Notes: a model not told the origin generated them from the sequence alone. DNA of 64,000 nt from Mangrovimonas cancribranchiae (GCF_037126245.1 NZ_CP136925.1:481001-545000), one strand, 5' to 3'; numbered from the stretch's first letter, positions 39,163-49,696 are shown. Numbers and translations are program-made.

Positions 39163-39537
39163 ATGGCAAGAATTGCAGGTGTAGACATACCAAAACACAA
39201 AAGAGGTGTTATCTCTTTAACTTACATCTACGGTGTAGGAAAAAGTAGAGCAAAAGACATTTTAGCAGAGGCTAAAGTTGATGAAAACACTAAGGTTCAA
39301 GATTGGAACGACGATCAAATTAGTAGCATTCGTGCTGCTGTAGCAAACTATACTATTGAAGGTGAGCTACGTTCTGAAACACAATTAAACATTAAGCGAT
39401 TAATGGATATAGGATGTTACAGAGGAATTCGTCATAGAGCGGGACTTCCATTAAGAGGTCAACGTACTAAAAACAACTCTAGAACAAGAAAAGGTAAAAG
39501 AAAAACGGTTGCTAACAAGAAAATGGCAACTAAGTAA
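39163..39537 (+). CDS. rpsM: 30S ribosomal protein S13
   Basis: 124 residues, [30 protein letters not shown] and the C-terminal [25 protein letters not shown] tail that reaches the tRNA sites. It is followed by an unusual 114-bp repeat-bearing spacer. Confidence 0.98.
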   Translation: MARIAGVDIPKHKRGVISLTYIYGVGKSRAKDILAEAKVDENTKVQDWNDDQISSIRAAVANYTIEGELRSETQLNIKRLMDIGCYRGIRHRAGLPLRGQRTKNNSRTRKGKRKTVANKKMATK

Positions 39538-39552
39538 TAATTTTTTTGAGAC

Positions 39553-39644
39553 GTTAGTCATTAGTATTTAGAAGTTAGACGAATCTGCTTGAAATAGAAA
39601 TGTTTAGGATTCTAATAACTATAAACTAACAACTAAAAACTAAT
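39553..39644. repeat. heptamer-repeat palindrome between rpsM and rpsK
   Basis: Left arm, 39553-39580: four consecutive 7-bp units GTTAGTC, ATTAGTA, TTTAGAA, GTTAGAC. Right arm, 39617-39644: four units AACTATA, AACTAAC, AACTAAA, AACTAAT, which read as the reverse complement of the left theme. 39560-39578 and 39626-39644 pair at 16 of 19 positions. The function is unknown. A similar design with different units lies between the tRNA genes at 63623-63679. Confidence 0.7.
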
Positions 39645-39651
39645 ATTTAAT

Positions 39652-40035
39652 ATGGCAAAGTCAAATACAAAGAAACGTAAAGTTATTGTAGACGCAGTTG
39701 GAGAAGCTCATATTACAGCTTCTTTCAATAACATAATCATCTCTCTTACCAACAAAAAAGGTGACGTAATTTCATGGTCATCAGCTGGTAAAATGGGATT
39801 TAGAGGATCTAAGAAAAACACACCTTATGCTGCTCAATTAGCTGCTGAAGATGCTGCAGGAGTAGCACAAGAAGCTGGATTGAAAAAAGTAAAAGTTTAC
39901 GTTAAAGGTCCTGGAAATGGTAGAGAATCTGCTATTCGTTCTATCCACAATGCAGGTATAGAAGTAACAGAAATTATTGATGTTACACCATTACCACATA
40001 ACGGATGTAGACCTCCAAAACGTAGAAGAGTTTAA
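39652..40035 (+). CDS. rpsK: 30S ribosomal protein S11
   Basis: 127 residues, ending in [26 protein letters not shown], the conserved platform-binding C-terminus. It follows the heptamer-repeat spacer and is followed by a strong intrinsic terminator. Confidence 0.98.
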   Translation: MAKSNTKKRKVIVDAVGEAHITASFNNIIISLTNKKGDVISWSSAGKMGFRGSKKNTPYAAQLAAEDAAGVAQEAGLKKVKVYVKGPGNGRESAIRSIHNAGIEVTEIIDVTPLPHNGCRPPKRRRV

Positions 40036-40051
40036 TTACATGTAAACTTAA

Positions 40052-40093
40052 AATTAATATCAACTGTTCTAAATAGTTGATATTAATTTTTTT
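40052..40093 (+). terminator. intrinsic terminator after rpsK
   Basis: A perfect 14-bp stem AATTAATATCAACT (40052-40065) with AGTTGATATTAATT (40075-40088), loop of 9 nt, is followed by a run of T to 40093. It lies 16 bp after the rpsK stop. It should end or reduce transcription from the upstream promoter before rpsD. Confidence 0.8.
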
Positions 40094-40106
40094 ATATGTA
40101 AATTTG
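40077..40106 (+). promoter_or_regulatory. promoter for rpsD-rpoA-rplQ
   Basis: TTG (40077-40079), a 19-bp spacer and TAAATTTG (40099-40106) fit the Bacteroidota consensus. The -33 element lies within the right arm of the preceding terminator. The leader to rpsD would be about 90 nt, long enough for S4 autoregulation. Confidence 0.7.
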
Positions 40107-40204
40107 CAAACTGAAAAAATTTAAACAAGTATAACAAGAGATTAACGATTATCGAAGGATAAGACTAAGACCTTAATTCAATAATCACTCTAAAATTAAT
40201 TAAA

Positions 40205-40810
40205 ATGGCAAGATATACTGGTCCTAAAACTAAAATAGCTCGTAAATTTGGTGAAGCTATTTTTGGAGAAGATAAATCTTTTGAGAAAAGAAATTATCCT
40301 CCAGGTCAACACGGTGCAAACAAACGTCGTGGAAAAAAATCTGAATACGCAATTCAGTTACAAGAAAAACAAAAAGCTAAGTATACTTACGGTATCTTAG
40401 AACGTCAATTTAGAAACATGTTTAAAAAAGCAACTGCAGCTCCTGGAATTACAGGTGAAGTATTATTGCAATTATGTGAATCTAGATTAGACAATGTAGT
40501 TTACAGAATGGGAATTTCTCCTTCTCGTCGTGGTGCTAGACAATTAGTTTCTCACAGACACATTACTGTAAATGGAAACTTAGTAAACATTCCTTCTTAC
40601 CAATTAAAAGCTGGCGATGTTGTAGGTGTAAGAGAAAAATCAAAATCACTTGAATCAATCGCTAATTCTTTAGCAAATTCAAGCAACGTATACGAATGGA
40701 TTACTTGGAATAACGAATTAAAAGAAGGAACATATGTTTCAGTTCCTGCTAGACTTCAAATTCCTGAAAATATCAACGAGCAATTCATCGTCGAATTATA
40801 TTCTAAATAA
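40205..40810 (+). CDS. rpsD: 30S ribosomal protein S4
   Basis: 201 residues, [21 protein letters not shown]. No N-terminal CxxC zinc motif is present. The S4 RNA-binding domain is at about residues 93-155 ([30 protein letters not shown]). S4 starts small-subunit assembly and represses the alpha operon in E. coli. It has its own promoter here. Confidence 0.98.
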   Translation: MARYTGPKTKIARKFGEAIFGEDKSFEKRNYPPGQHGANKRRGKKSEYAIQLQEKQKAKYTYGILERQFRNMFKKATAAPGITGEVLLQLCESRLDNVVYRMGISPSRRGARQLVSHRHITVNGNLVNIPSYQLKAGDVVGVREKSKSLESIANSLANSSNVYEWITWNNELKEGTYVSVPARLQIPENINEQFIVELYSK

Positions 40811-40907
40811 TAAATTAACAACATTGGTATTTAGCCAAAGGGTTTATTCGTACTTCTTCAAACTTATAAACCGCGCAACTAAATAACAATTAAAACGAAG
40901 AAAACAA

Positions 40908-41900
40908 ATGGCTGTATTTAATTTTCAGAAACCAGATAAAGTAATCATGATCGACTCGACAGATTTCGAAGGTAAATTCGAATTCCGTCCTTTAGAGCCT
41001 GGTTACGGATTAACAGTAGGAAATGCTTTAAGACGTGTGTTATTATCTTCTTTAGAAGGTTTTGCAATCACATCGGTTAGAATGGAAGGCGTTGACCACG
41101 AATTCTCAACCATTTCAGGTGTTGTAGAAGACGTAACAGAAATCATTCTTAATTTAAAACAAGTACGTTTTAAAAGACAAATAGAAGATGTAGATAACGA
41201 ATCTGTATCAATAGCAATTTCTGGACAAGAGCAAATTACTGCTGGCGATTTCCAAAAATTTATCTCAGGATTCCAAGTGTTAAACCCAGAATTAGTTATT
41301 TGTAACTTAGATTCTAAGGTTAACATTAACATGGAAATTACTATAGAAAAAGGAAGAGGTTATGTTCCTGCAGAGGAAAATAAAAAGGCATCTGCACCAG
41401 TAGGTACCATTTTTACCGATTCTATTTACACTCCTATAAAGAATGTAAAATATAGTATTGAAAACTATCGTGTAGAGCAAAAAACAGATTACGAAAAATT
41501 AGTTTTTGAAATTATTACAGATGGTTCTATAAATCCACAAGATGCTTTAACTGAAGCTGCAAAAACACTAATTCACCACTTTATGTTATTCTCAGATGAA
41601 AGAATAACTCTTGAAGCTGATGAAATTGCACAAACAGAAACTTATGATGAAGAATCACTTCACATGAGACAACTACTTAAAACTAAATTAGTAGACATGG
41701 ATCTTTCTGTACGTGCTTTAAACTGTTTAAAAGCAGCCGAAGTAGATACTCTAGGAGATTTAGTATCATACAATAAGAACGATTTAATGAAATTCCGAAA
41801 CTTTGGAAAAAAATCATTAACAGAACTAGAAGAGTTAGTTAGTGTAAAAGGCTTAAGTTTTGGTATGGATTTATCAAAGTATAAATTAGATAAAGAATAA
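40908..41900 (+). CDS. rpoA: DNA-directed RNA polymerase subunit alpha
   Basis: 330 residues. The N-terminal dimerisation domain ([28 protein letters not shown], about residues 25-52) and the C-terminal helix-hairpin-helix domain ([29 protein letters not shown], about 263-291) are complete. The C-terminal domain contacts UP elements such as the A-tracts upstream of the rRNA promoters. The 97-bp spacer to rpsD holds two small hairpins. Confidence 0.98.
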   Translation: MAVFNFQKPDKVIMIDSTDFEGKFEFRPLEPGYGLTVGNALRRVLLSSLEGFAITSVRMEGVDHEFSTISGVVEDVTEIILNLKQVRFKRQIEDVDNESVSIAISGQEQITAGDFQKFISGFQVLNPELVICNLDSKVNINMEITIEKGRGYVPAEENKKASAPVGTIFTDSIYTPIKNVKYSIENYRVEQKTDYEKLVFEIITDGSINPQDALTEAAKTLIHHFMLFSDERITLEADEIAQTETYDEESLHMRQLLKTKLVDMDLSVRALNCLKAAEVDTLGDLVSYNKNDLMKFRNFGKKSLTELEELVSVKGLSFGMDLSKYKLDKE

Positions 41901-41964
41901 TAATGCTTCATAATTTGCTCTCCTATCGTGGATTGAAGCAAGATGAAAGCGAAATTTAAACGTC

Positions 41965-42438
41965 ATGAGACACGGAAAGAAATTTAACCATTTAGGTAGA
42001 AAAACAGCTCATAGAAAAGCAATGCTTGCTAATATGGCTTGTTCTTTAATCGAACACAAACGCATTAATACTACCGTAGCAAAAGCTAAAGCGCTTAAAC
42101 AATTTGTTGAGCCATTAGTAACAAAGTCTAAAGAAGATACTACTCACAACAGAAGAGTTGTTTTTTCTAAATTAAGACAAAAAGATGCTGTAGCTGAGCT
42201 TTTTAGAGAAGTTGCACCTAAAGTTGGTGATAGACCAGGCGGATATACTAGAATTATCAAATTAGGTAATCGTTTAGGTGATAATGCAGATATGGCAATG
42301 ATCGAGTTAGTTGACTACAACGATACTTATAACCCATCTGGAACAGCTAAAAAGAAAACTCGTAGAAGTAGAAGAGGCGGTGGTAGTAAGCCTACTGCAG
42401 CAGCGGCTAAGCCAGAAGCTTCAAACGAAGAAGAATAA
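41965..42438 (+). CDS. rplQ: 50S ribosomal protein L17
   Basis: 157 residues. The L17 core ([25 protein letters not shown] to about residue 118) is followed by a roughly 40-residue low-complexity tail rich in Lys, Arg, Gly, Ala and Glu. Such tails are usual in flavobacterial L17. Last gene of the supercluster, closed by a strong terminator. Confidence 0.97.
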   Translation: MRHGKKFNHLGRKTAHRKAMLANMACSLIEHKRINTTVAKAKALKQFVEPLVTKSKEDTTHNRRVVFSKLRQKDAVAELFREVAPKVGDRPGGYTRIIKLGNRLGDNADMAMIELVDYNDTYNPSGTAKKKTRRSRRGGGSKPTAAAAKPEASNEEE

Positions 42439-42460
42439 AATGTTTTTAGCATGATAACAT

Positions 42461-42494
42461 AAAGGATAAACTATTTTAGTTTATCCTTTTTTTT
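42461..42494 (+). terminator. intrinsic terminator of the ribosomal-protein supercluster
   Basis: Perfect 13-bp stem AAAGGATAAACTA (42461-42473) with TAGTTTATCCTTT (42477-42489), TTT loop, then T's to 42494. It lies 22 bp after the rplQ stop. Confidence 0.92.
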
Positions 42495-42543
42495 ATGCAA
42501 TTTTGCAAAACCTTTTTTCAAAACAAAACAACAACACAGCGCA

Positions 42544-43650
42544 ATGAAGTACAAGAAAAGAGAAAAAGCCCTTATTTTACTAGCCGATGGTACCATTTTT
42601 TACGGTAAATCGGTTGGCGGAAAAAAAGGAACTTCCTTTGGAGAAATATGCTTTAATACAGGTATGACTGGGTATCAAGAAATTTTTACAGATCCATCAT
42701 ACTACGGTCAACTAATGGTTACCACAAATGCACATATAGGTAACTATGGTGCAAATACAGAAGAAGTAGAATCCGATTCCATAAAGATTGCAGGTTTAAT
42801 ATGTAGAAACTTTAGTTATGAATATTCGAGAGTTAATGCCGATTTTTCTCTAGAAGAATTCTTAAATAAACATAACTTATTAGCTATTTCAGATGTCGAT
42901 ACAAGAGCTTTAGTTAGTTATATTAGAGATAATGGTGCTATGAATGCCGTTATATCAACCGATGTAGATAATATAGAAGGCCTTAAAAAGCAATTGGCAG
43001 ATGTGCCAAATATGAATGGGTTAGAATTAGCTTCTAAAGTATCAACCAAAGAACCGTATTATTTTGGCAATGAAAACGCCTCTTATAAAATTGCTGCTTT
43101 AGATATAGGAATTAAAACAAATATACTTAGAAACTTTGCAGAAAGAGATGCCTATATAAAAGTATTCCCTTACAATACATCTTTCGAAGAGATGCAATCT
43201 TGGAATCCAGATGGCTATTTCTTATCAAATGGTCCTGGAGATCCAGAACCATTGCAAGAAGCCCAGGCTTTAGCTAGGGAAGTTTTGGATAAAAATTTAC
43301 CTTTATTTGGTATTTGTTTAGGACATCAAGTTATAGCATTAGCAAATGGTATATCAACATATAAAATGCATAATGGCCACCGCGGCATTAACCATCCTGT
43401 TAAAAACTTAGTAACAGGTAAAGGAGAAATTACTTCTCAAAATCACGGTTTTGCCATTAATAGAGAAGATACCGAAGCTCATCCAGATATTGAGATTACC
43501 CATGTTCATCTTAACGATAACACGGTAGCAGGTATTAAAATGAAAAATAAAAACTGTTTTTCAGTTCAGTATCATCCAGAAGCTAGTCCTGGACCACACG
43601 ATGCGTCGTATCTTTTCGACCAGTTTATGAAAAATATCAAGAATAAATAA
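42544..43650 (+). CDS. carA: carbamoyl-phosphate synthase small (glutaminase) subunit
   Basis: 368 residues. The N-terminal CPSase domain (LILLADGTIFYGKSVGGKKGTSFGEI) is followed by a class I glutamine amidotransferase domain. The nucleophile elbow LFGICLGHQ and the His/Glu motif QYHPEASPGPHD are intact. It supplies ammonia for carbamoyl phosphate in pyrimidine and arginine synthesis. carB is not in this window, so the subunits are encoded apart. It sits alone between two terminators. Confidence 0.96.
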   Translation: MKYKKREKALILLADGTIFYGKSVGGKKGTSFGEICFNTGMTGYQEIFTDPSYYGQLMVTTNAHIGNYGANTEEVESDSIKIAGLICRNFSYEYSRVNADFSLEEFLNKHNLLAISDVDTRALVSYIRDNGAMNAVISTDVDNIEGLKKQLADVPNMNGLELASKVSTKEPYYFGNENASYKIAALDIGIKTNILRNFAERDAYIKVFPYNTSFEEMQSWNPDGYFLSNGPGDPEPLQEAQALAREVLDKNLPLFGICLGHQVIALANGISTYKMHNGHRGINHPVKNLVTGKGEITSQNHGFAINREDTEAHPDIEITHVHLNDNTVAGIKMKNKNCFSVQYHPEASPGPHDASYLFDQFMKNIKNK

Positions 43651-43655
43651 TAAAG

Positions 43656-43692
43656 AAACCTCAAAGATTATTGAAATTCTTTGAGGTTTTTT
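43656..43692 (+). terminator. intrinsic terminator after carA
   Basis: 12-bp perfect stem AAACCTCAAAGA (43656-43667) with TCTTTGAGGTTT (43678-43689), 10-nt loop and a T tail, just after the carA stop. Confidence 0.9.
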
Positions 43693-43765
43693 TGATACGA
43701 AAACATTATAGTGAAAATTTAATTGAATAATAATTAAGCTATTAACAATAAGCGCAAGTATTTTG

Positions 43766-43773
43766 TAAATTTG
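43766..43773 (+). promoter_or_regulatory. candidate -7 element for eno
   Basis: TAAATTTG lies 26 bp before the eno ATG and matches TAnnTTTG. No clear TTTG is seen 19-21 bp upstream, so only half of the promoter is supported. Confidence 0.45.
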
Positions 43774-43789
43774 TTAGAATAGTAATTAA

Positions 43790-45091
<1,302 letters not shown>

Positions 45092-45113
45092 GAGGTTTTC
45101 CAGTTTAAAAATT

Positions 45114-45151
45114 AAAAAGCGATTGTTGATCTTTCAATAATCGCTTTTTTT
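45114..45151 (+). terminator. intrinsic terminator after eno
   Basis: AAAAAGCGATTGTTGA pairs with TCAATAATCGCTTTTT (one G-T pair), with a short loop and T tail, 22 bp after the eno stop. Confidence 0.88.
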
Positions 45152-45224
45152 ATGCATAGTTTTTAACAATTTCTTAATAGCTAAAACCTTTACTAAGTTA
45201 CTTCATAAATCCTTAGATATTTCT

Positions 45225-45232
45225 TAAATTTG
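45225..45232 (+). promoter_or_regulatory. candidate -7 element for gltA
   Basis: TAAATTTG lies 46 bp before the gltA ATG and matches TAnnTTTG. No good -33 element is visible at the expected distance. Confidence 0.45.
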
Positions 45233-45277
45233 TGACACTTTCAAAAAAACGTCAAATTATTAAAATATAACAGACAT

Positions 45278-46564
45278 ATGTCAGATAAAGCTACATTAGA
45301 AATTAATGGCCAAAAGCATGAATTTCCTTTAATTACTGGGACAGAAAACGAAGTCGCCATAGATATTAAAACACTAAGAGGAGTTACAGGTGGAGTTACT
45401 ACCATAGATCCAGGTTACAAAAATACAGGGTCATGTGAAAGTGCTATAACATTTCTTAATGGAGAAAAAGGAATTTTAAGATATAGAGGATACTCTATTG
45501 AAGATCTTGCCGAAAAAGCCGATTTCTTAGAAGTAGCATATTTATTAATTTTTGGAGAATTACCAACACAAGAACAGTTAGATAAGTTTCACAGCGATAT
45601 TAAAAAACACTCTGTTGTAGATGACGATGTAAAAAAGATATTAGATGCTTTCCCAAAATCGGCACATCCAATGGGTGTTTTAGCATCTTTAACAAGTGCA
45701 TTAACAGCATTTAATCCTTCTTCTGTAAATGTAGAGTCTGAAGAAGATATGTATAATGCTATTGTTAGAATTCTAGGTAAATTTCCTGTTTTAGTAGCAT
45801 GGACAATGCGTAAGAAACAAGGATTACCACTTAACTACGGTAGCGAAGATTTAGGTTATGTAGAAAACATTTTAAAAATGATGTTTGAAAAGCCTAATAA
45901 AGAATACCAGCAAAGCGAAATATTAGTCAATGCTTTAGATAAATTATTAATTCTTCATGCCGATCATGAACAAAACTGTTCAACATCTACAGTTAGAATA
46001 GTTGGTTCATCGCATGCTGGGTTATTTGCATCTTTATCTGCTGGAATTTCTGCACTTTGGGGACCATTACACGGTGGTGCTAACCAAGCTGTTCTAGAAA
46101 TGCTAGAAGGCATTAAAGAAGATGGTGGAGATACTAAAAAATACATGGGTAAAGCAAAAGACAAAGAAGATCCATTCCGTTTAATGGGATTCGGTCACCG
46201 TGTTTATAAAAACTTCGACCCTAGAGCAAGAATTATTAAAAAATCGGCAGATGAAGTGTTGGGTGATTTAGGTGTGGAAGACCCAATTCTAGATATTGCT
46301 AAAGGTTTAGAAAAAGAAGCTCTAGAAGATGACTACTTTGTAAAACGTAAACTTTATCCAAACGTAGATTTTTATTCTGGAATTATTTACCGTGCTATGG
46401 GCATTCCTGTAGAAATGTTTACAGTAATGTTTGCCTTAGGTAGATTACCAGGTTGGATTGCACAATGGAGAGAAATGAGAATGAGAAAAGAACCAATTGG
46501 CCGTCCAAGACAGGTTTATATAGGAGAAAATCATAGAGATTTTAAAACCATAGAAAACAGATAA
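45278..46564 (+). CDS. gltA: citrate synthase (type II)
   Basis: 428 residues, the type II length. The N-terminal beta domain (MSDKATLEINGQKHEFPL) is present. Active-site motifs are LHADHEQNCSTSTVR, SALWGPLHGGANQAVLEML (catalytic His), MGFGHRVYKNFDPRA (His) and YPNVDFYSGIIYRAMGIP (catalytic Asp). It condenses acetyl-CoA with oxaloacetate in the TCA cycle. The order carA-eno-gltA is a conserved flavobacterial cluster. Confidence 0.98.
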   Translation: MSDKATLEINGQKHEFPLITGTENEVAIDIKTLRGVTGGVTTIDPGYKNTGSCESAITFLNGEKGILRYRGYSIEDLAEKADFLEVAYLLIFGELPTQEQLDKFHSDIKKHSVVDDDVKKILDAFPKSAHPMGVLASLTSALTAFNPSSVNVESEEDMYNAIVRILGKFPVLVAWTMRKKQGLPLNYGSEDLGYVENILKMMFEKPNKEYQQSEILVNALDKLLILHADHEQNCSTSTVRIVGSSHAGLFASLSAGISALWGPLHGGANQAVLEMLEGIKEDGGDTKKYMGKAKDKEDPFRLMGFGHRVYKNFDPRARIIKKSADEVLGDLGVEDPILDIAKGLEKEALEDDYFVKRKLYPNVDFYSGIIYRAMGIPVEMFTVMFALGRLPGWIAQWREMRMRKEPIGRPRQVYIGENHRDFKTIENR

Positions 46565-46582
46565 AATACACAATTATAAATT

Positions 46583-46614
46583 AAAAGCTTCATAGGCATA
46601 TGAAGCTTTTTTTA
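46583..46614 (+). terminator. intrinsic terminator after gltA
   Basis: 12-bp perfect stem AAAAGCTTCATA (46583-46594) with TATGAAGCTTTT (46599-46610), GGCA loop, then T's. It ends 15 bp before the next ATG, so read-through must feed that gene or its promoter overlaps gltA. Confidence 0.9.
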
Positions 46615-46628
46615 TTTTTATTTCCTTT

Positions 46629-47543
46629 ATGTTGAAATTACATATTAAAAACGAAACCTCTAGGTTACGAGCAGTTGTATTAGGAACAGCAGAAAGTAAC
46701 GGGCCAATTCCTAAAATTGAAGATACTTACGATCCTAAATCACAACAACATATAAAAGCCGGAACATATCCTAAAGAATCTGATATGATTAAGGAGATGG
46801 AAGCTGTTGCTCAGGTTTTAAAAAAGTATGATGTTACAGTTTACAGACCAGATATTATAACAGATTACAACCAAATTTTTTCAAGAGATATTGCTTTTGT
46901 TATAGAGGATAAATTTGTAAAGGCTAATATTCTACCAGATCGAGATAAAGAATATCAAGCCATTCAACATGTTATAAAACAAATTCCAAAAGAAAATGTA
47001 ATTGTGTTACCAGAGGATTGCCATATTGAAGGTGGCGATGTTATGCCTTGGAACGACTATATTTTTATAGGAACGTACTCTGGAGAAGATTATCCCGACT
47101 ATATTACCGCAAGAACAAATACAAAAGCTGTTGATGCTATAAGAGCAATTTTTCCAAATAAAACAGTAAAGTCGTTTGAATTGCGAAAATCTAATACAAA
47201 TCCAAAAGAAAACGCGCTGCATTTAGATTGCTGTTTTCAACCTGTTGGAAAAGATAAGGCCATTATTCATAAAAACGGATTTTTAATAGAAGAAGAGTAC
47301 CAATGGTTGGTAGATTTTTTCGGTAAAGACAACGTTTTTGAAATTACTAAAGACGAAATGTACAACATGAATAGCAATATATTTTCCATCTCTGAAGATG
47401 TTGTTATTTCAGAAAAAAACTTTACGCGATTAAATACTTGGTTACGCGAGCAAGGCATTACTGTTGAAGAAGTGCCTTATGCCGAAATAGCTAAACAAGA
47501 AGGGTTGTTACGTTGTAGTACCTTACCACTTATTCGAGATTAG
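46629..47543 (+). CDS. amidinotransferase-fold hydrolase (dimethylargininase/arginine deiminase-like)
   Basis: 304 residues of the guanidino-group-modifying superfamily. Landmarks are FSRDIAFVIEDKFVKAN (substrate Asp/Glu region), PEDCHIEGGDVMPWND (Glu/Gly-Gly-Asp motif), NALHLDCCFQPVG (catalytic His) and the C-terminal nucleophile Cys296 in LLRCSTLPLIRD. Members hydrolyse arginine or methylated arginine to citrulline plus ammonia or an amine. The length fits dimethylargininase-like proteins better than full arginine deiminase (about 410). The substrate is uncertain. No arc operon genes are nearby. Confidence 0.8.
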   Translation: MLKLHIKNETSRLRAVVLGTAESNGPIPKIEDTYDPKSQQHIKAGTYPKESDMIKEMEAVAQVLKKYDVTVYRPDIITDYNQIFSRDIAFVIEDKFVKANILPDRDKEYQAIQHVIKQIPKENVIVLPEDCHIEGGDVMPWNDYIFIGTYSGEDYPDYITARTNTKAVDAIRAIFPNKTVKSFELRKSNTNPKENALHLDCCFQPVGKDKAIIHKNGFLIEEEYQWLVDFFGKDNVFEITKDEMYNMNSNIFSISEDVVISEKNFTRLNTWLREQGITVEEVPYAEIAKQEGLLRCSTLPLIRD

Positions 47544-47558
47544 TTGTTTAATACTTTA

Positions 47559-49622
47559 TTAATTGTTAGGGAAATACATGTTTATAAGTTTGTAAAGACG
47601 CTCTTTAACAAATGGTTTGGTAAGGTAATTTGTCATACCGCTATTTATGGCTTTTTCTATAGCGGTTGTAGTGACGTTTGCCGATAAACCAATAATAACA
47701 ACGTGATCGTTAACTTTTCGTATGTTTTTGGTTGCTTCATACCCATCCATTTCTGGCATATGAATATCCATAAAAATTAGATTGTAATCTGCTGTTTTTG
47801 TCTTTTTTAAGGCTTCTAATCCATTGTTGGCAATATCAACTTGAATATTAACTTCTTCAAGTAATTTTTTTAATACAATAACATTTATGTTGTTATCGTC
47901 TACAATTAAAACCTTTAGATGTTCTAATTGTAAGTCATCGATAGATTTGTCTATAACATGCTCTTGGTTATCACTGACTTTAAATGACGATGTGAAAACA
48001 AAAGTACTACCATTATCTTCAGAACTTTCAACAGTAATATTGCCATTTAAAAGTTCGGAAAACTCTTTGCTAATAGCTAAACCTAGTCCGCTACCTTCAT
48101 GTTGCTTTTTTAAACTGCTGTCTAATTGTGTAAATCGTTTAAAAATAGTTTTTAATTTACTTTTAGGAATGCCTACTCCAGTATCTTTAATACTAACTTT
48201 TACTTTTAGTTTGTCATCAATAAGTTGTTCTGTGTAGCTTACATTAATGCCACCTTTTTCGGTAAATTTAAGAGCGTTTTTTAAGAGGTTTGTAAAAACT
48301 TGAGAAAACTTATTTTTATCACCATAGGCTTTAATACCTGCATTTTGCGTTAAATTGGTTTTTAAAAACAGATTTTTTTCTTCAAACTGAAGTTGAAAAG
48401 TATCGGTAATATCTTTAACCTTTTTTAATGGTGAAAAAGAGGATTCTTCAAGCGTAACAGTTCCCGATTCTATTTTATGTATTTCAAGAATATCGTTTAC
48501 AATAGCTAAAAGGTTTTTAGAGGATTTGTCCATTAGACCAATGTATTCTCTTTCATTATCGCTAAAGTTGCCTTGTTTTAAAATTTGAATAAACCCAAGA
48601 ATAGCATGTAGCGGAGTCCTTATTTCATGACTCATGTTAGACAAAAAGTCGGTTTTGGCTTTAGAGGCTTCTTCTGCTTTCTGTTTTTCTTTTTTTAAGC
48701 TTAAGTTTAAGTTTGCCAATCGGGTATTACTATCTAATGCTTTTTGTGTTTCTTTTAACGATTTATGATAAAAATAGCTTAATAGACTAAGAAGAAACGA
48801 TAGCATTAAACCAAAAAGTAAGGTGTAATTTATAAATGTTCTTTCTTCTGTAGATGAGAGTAGTTCTTTTGTAGGGTATAGTTTTAATTTCCAATCTTGA
48901 TTTTTCAGTTTATCAGCTTTTAATAAACTAGAGAAAGTATAGCTATTATCAACATGGGCTTTTTTAGTCATGTTGTAGCTATAAAAAGCTGTGCCGTTAT
49001 GATCTGTTAATTCTATACAAAAGTTTTCTAAACCTTTTGAAAACTCATTAAAGTTCTGGGTGAAATCCATGCCAGATGTTACGGTACCCTGAAAGGCATT
49101 ATTATAATATGTTGGAACATCAATTAAAAAAGCGTAACCTCCTTGTGTCATTTTAGACCAAGGGGTAATGTTAATTGTTTTCTGTTTTGAATGTTTTATC
49201 CAATCGTCTCTTCTATAATCAACGGTCGAAATATCTAAACCAATAGCTTCAATGTTTTCCTTTATAGGAGTTATTTTTGTTATAATCATGGAGCTATCTA
49301 TCCATTCAATAAATTTTGCTGAATGCGATTGGTTTAAAATCATATTGGTTTCTTTTTTCCAATACTTATGATAATCACCTTCAGAAATTTCCAGACGGTT
49401 TTTTAGGTTTTCAATTCTTTGAACCTCTTTGTTTATGGTTTTTATAAATTCTTTGGTTGATAACGTACCTGTTAATTGAATTTGTTCTTTTACTCTTACC
49501 TGATAATCGTGTATAGATTTATCCCAGATAAAATAAGCCACTGTAGAAAGACCAATAAATATGGCAATAGGAAAAATGAGGATATTTCTACCAGAAGTTA
49601 GTATTTTGGTTAAATCCTTCAT
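47559..49622 (-). CDS. hybrid sensor histidine kinase with receiver domain
   Basis: 687 residues. There are two membrane helices (about 12-32 and 265-286) with a 230-residue extracytoplasmic sensor between them that resembles a CHASE domain. A coiled linker precedes the HisKA domain with the phospho-acceptor His332 (FLSNMSHEIRTP). The HATPase region has the N box (NLLKNALKF), G1 DTGVGIP and G2 GSGLGLAIS. A receiver domain ends the protein (VLIVDDNN with D575/D576 and phospho-acceptor D619). No output regulator is adjacent. The ligand is unknown. Confidence 0.93.
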   Translation of the reverse strand: MKDLTKILTSGRNILIFPIAIFIGLSTVAYFIWDKSIHDYQVRVKEQIQLTGTLSTKEFIKTINKEVQRIENLKNRLEISEGDYHKYWKKETNMILNQSHSAKFIEWIDSSMIITKITPIKENIEAIGLDISTVDYRRDDWIKHSKQKTINITPWSKMTQGGYAFLIDVPTYYNNAFQGTVTSGMDFTQNFNEFSKGLENFCIELTDHNGTAFYSYNMTKKAHVDNSYTFSSLLKADKLKNQDWKLKLYPTKELLSSTEERTFINYTLLFGLMLSFLLSLLSYFYHKSLKETQKALDSNTRLANLNLSLKKEKQKAEEASKAKTDFLSNMSHEIRTPLHAILGFIQILKQGNFSDNEREYIGLMDKSSKNLLAIVNDILEIHKIESGTVTLEESSFSPLKKVKDITDTFQLQFEEKNLFLKTNLTQNAGIKAYGDKNKFSQVFTNLLKNALKFTEKGGINVSYTEQLIDDKLKVKVSIKDTGVGIPKSKLKTIFKRFTQLDSSLKKQHEGSGLGLAISKEFSELLNGNITVESSEDNGSTFVFTSSFKVSDNQEHVIDKSIDDLQLEHLKVLIVDDNNINVIVLKKLLEEVNIQVDIANNGLEALKKTKTADYNLIFMDIHMPEMDGYEATKNIRKVNDHVVIIGLSANVTTTAIEKAINSGMTNYLTKPFVKERLYKLINMYFPNN

Positions 49623-49648
49623 ATATAGTGGTGTGTAAAGAGGTTTTT

Positions 49649-49683
49649 AACCATAGAAAAATTTTTATAACTTTTCTATGGTT
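49649..49683. other. stem-loop between lysS and the kinase gene
   Basis: 12-bp perfect inverted repeat AACCATAGAAAA (49649-49660) with TTTTCTATGGTT (49672-49683). On the transcribed minus strand the stem is followed by A's, not T's, so it lacks the tail of a standard terminator. It may act as an mRNA-stabilising 3' stem or a weak terminator. Confidence 0.5.
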
Positions 49684-49696
49684 AGAAGCCTTAAAT

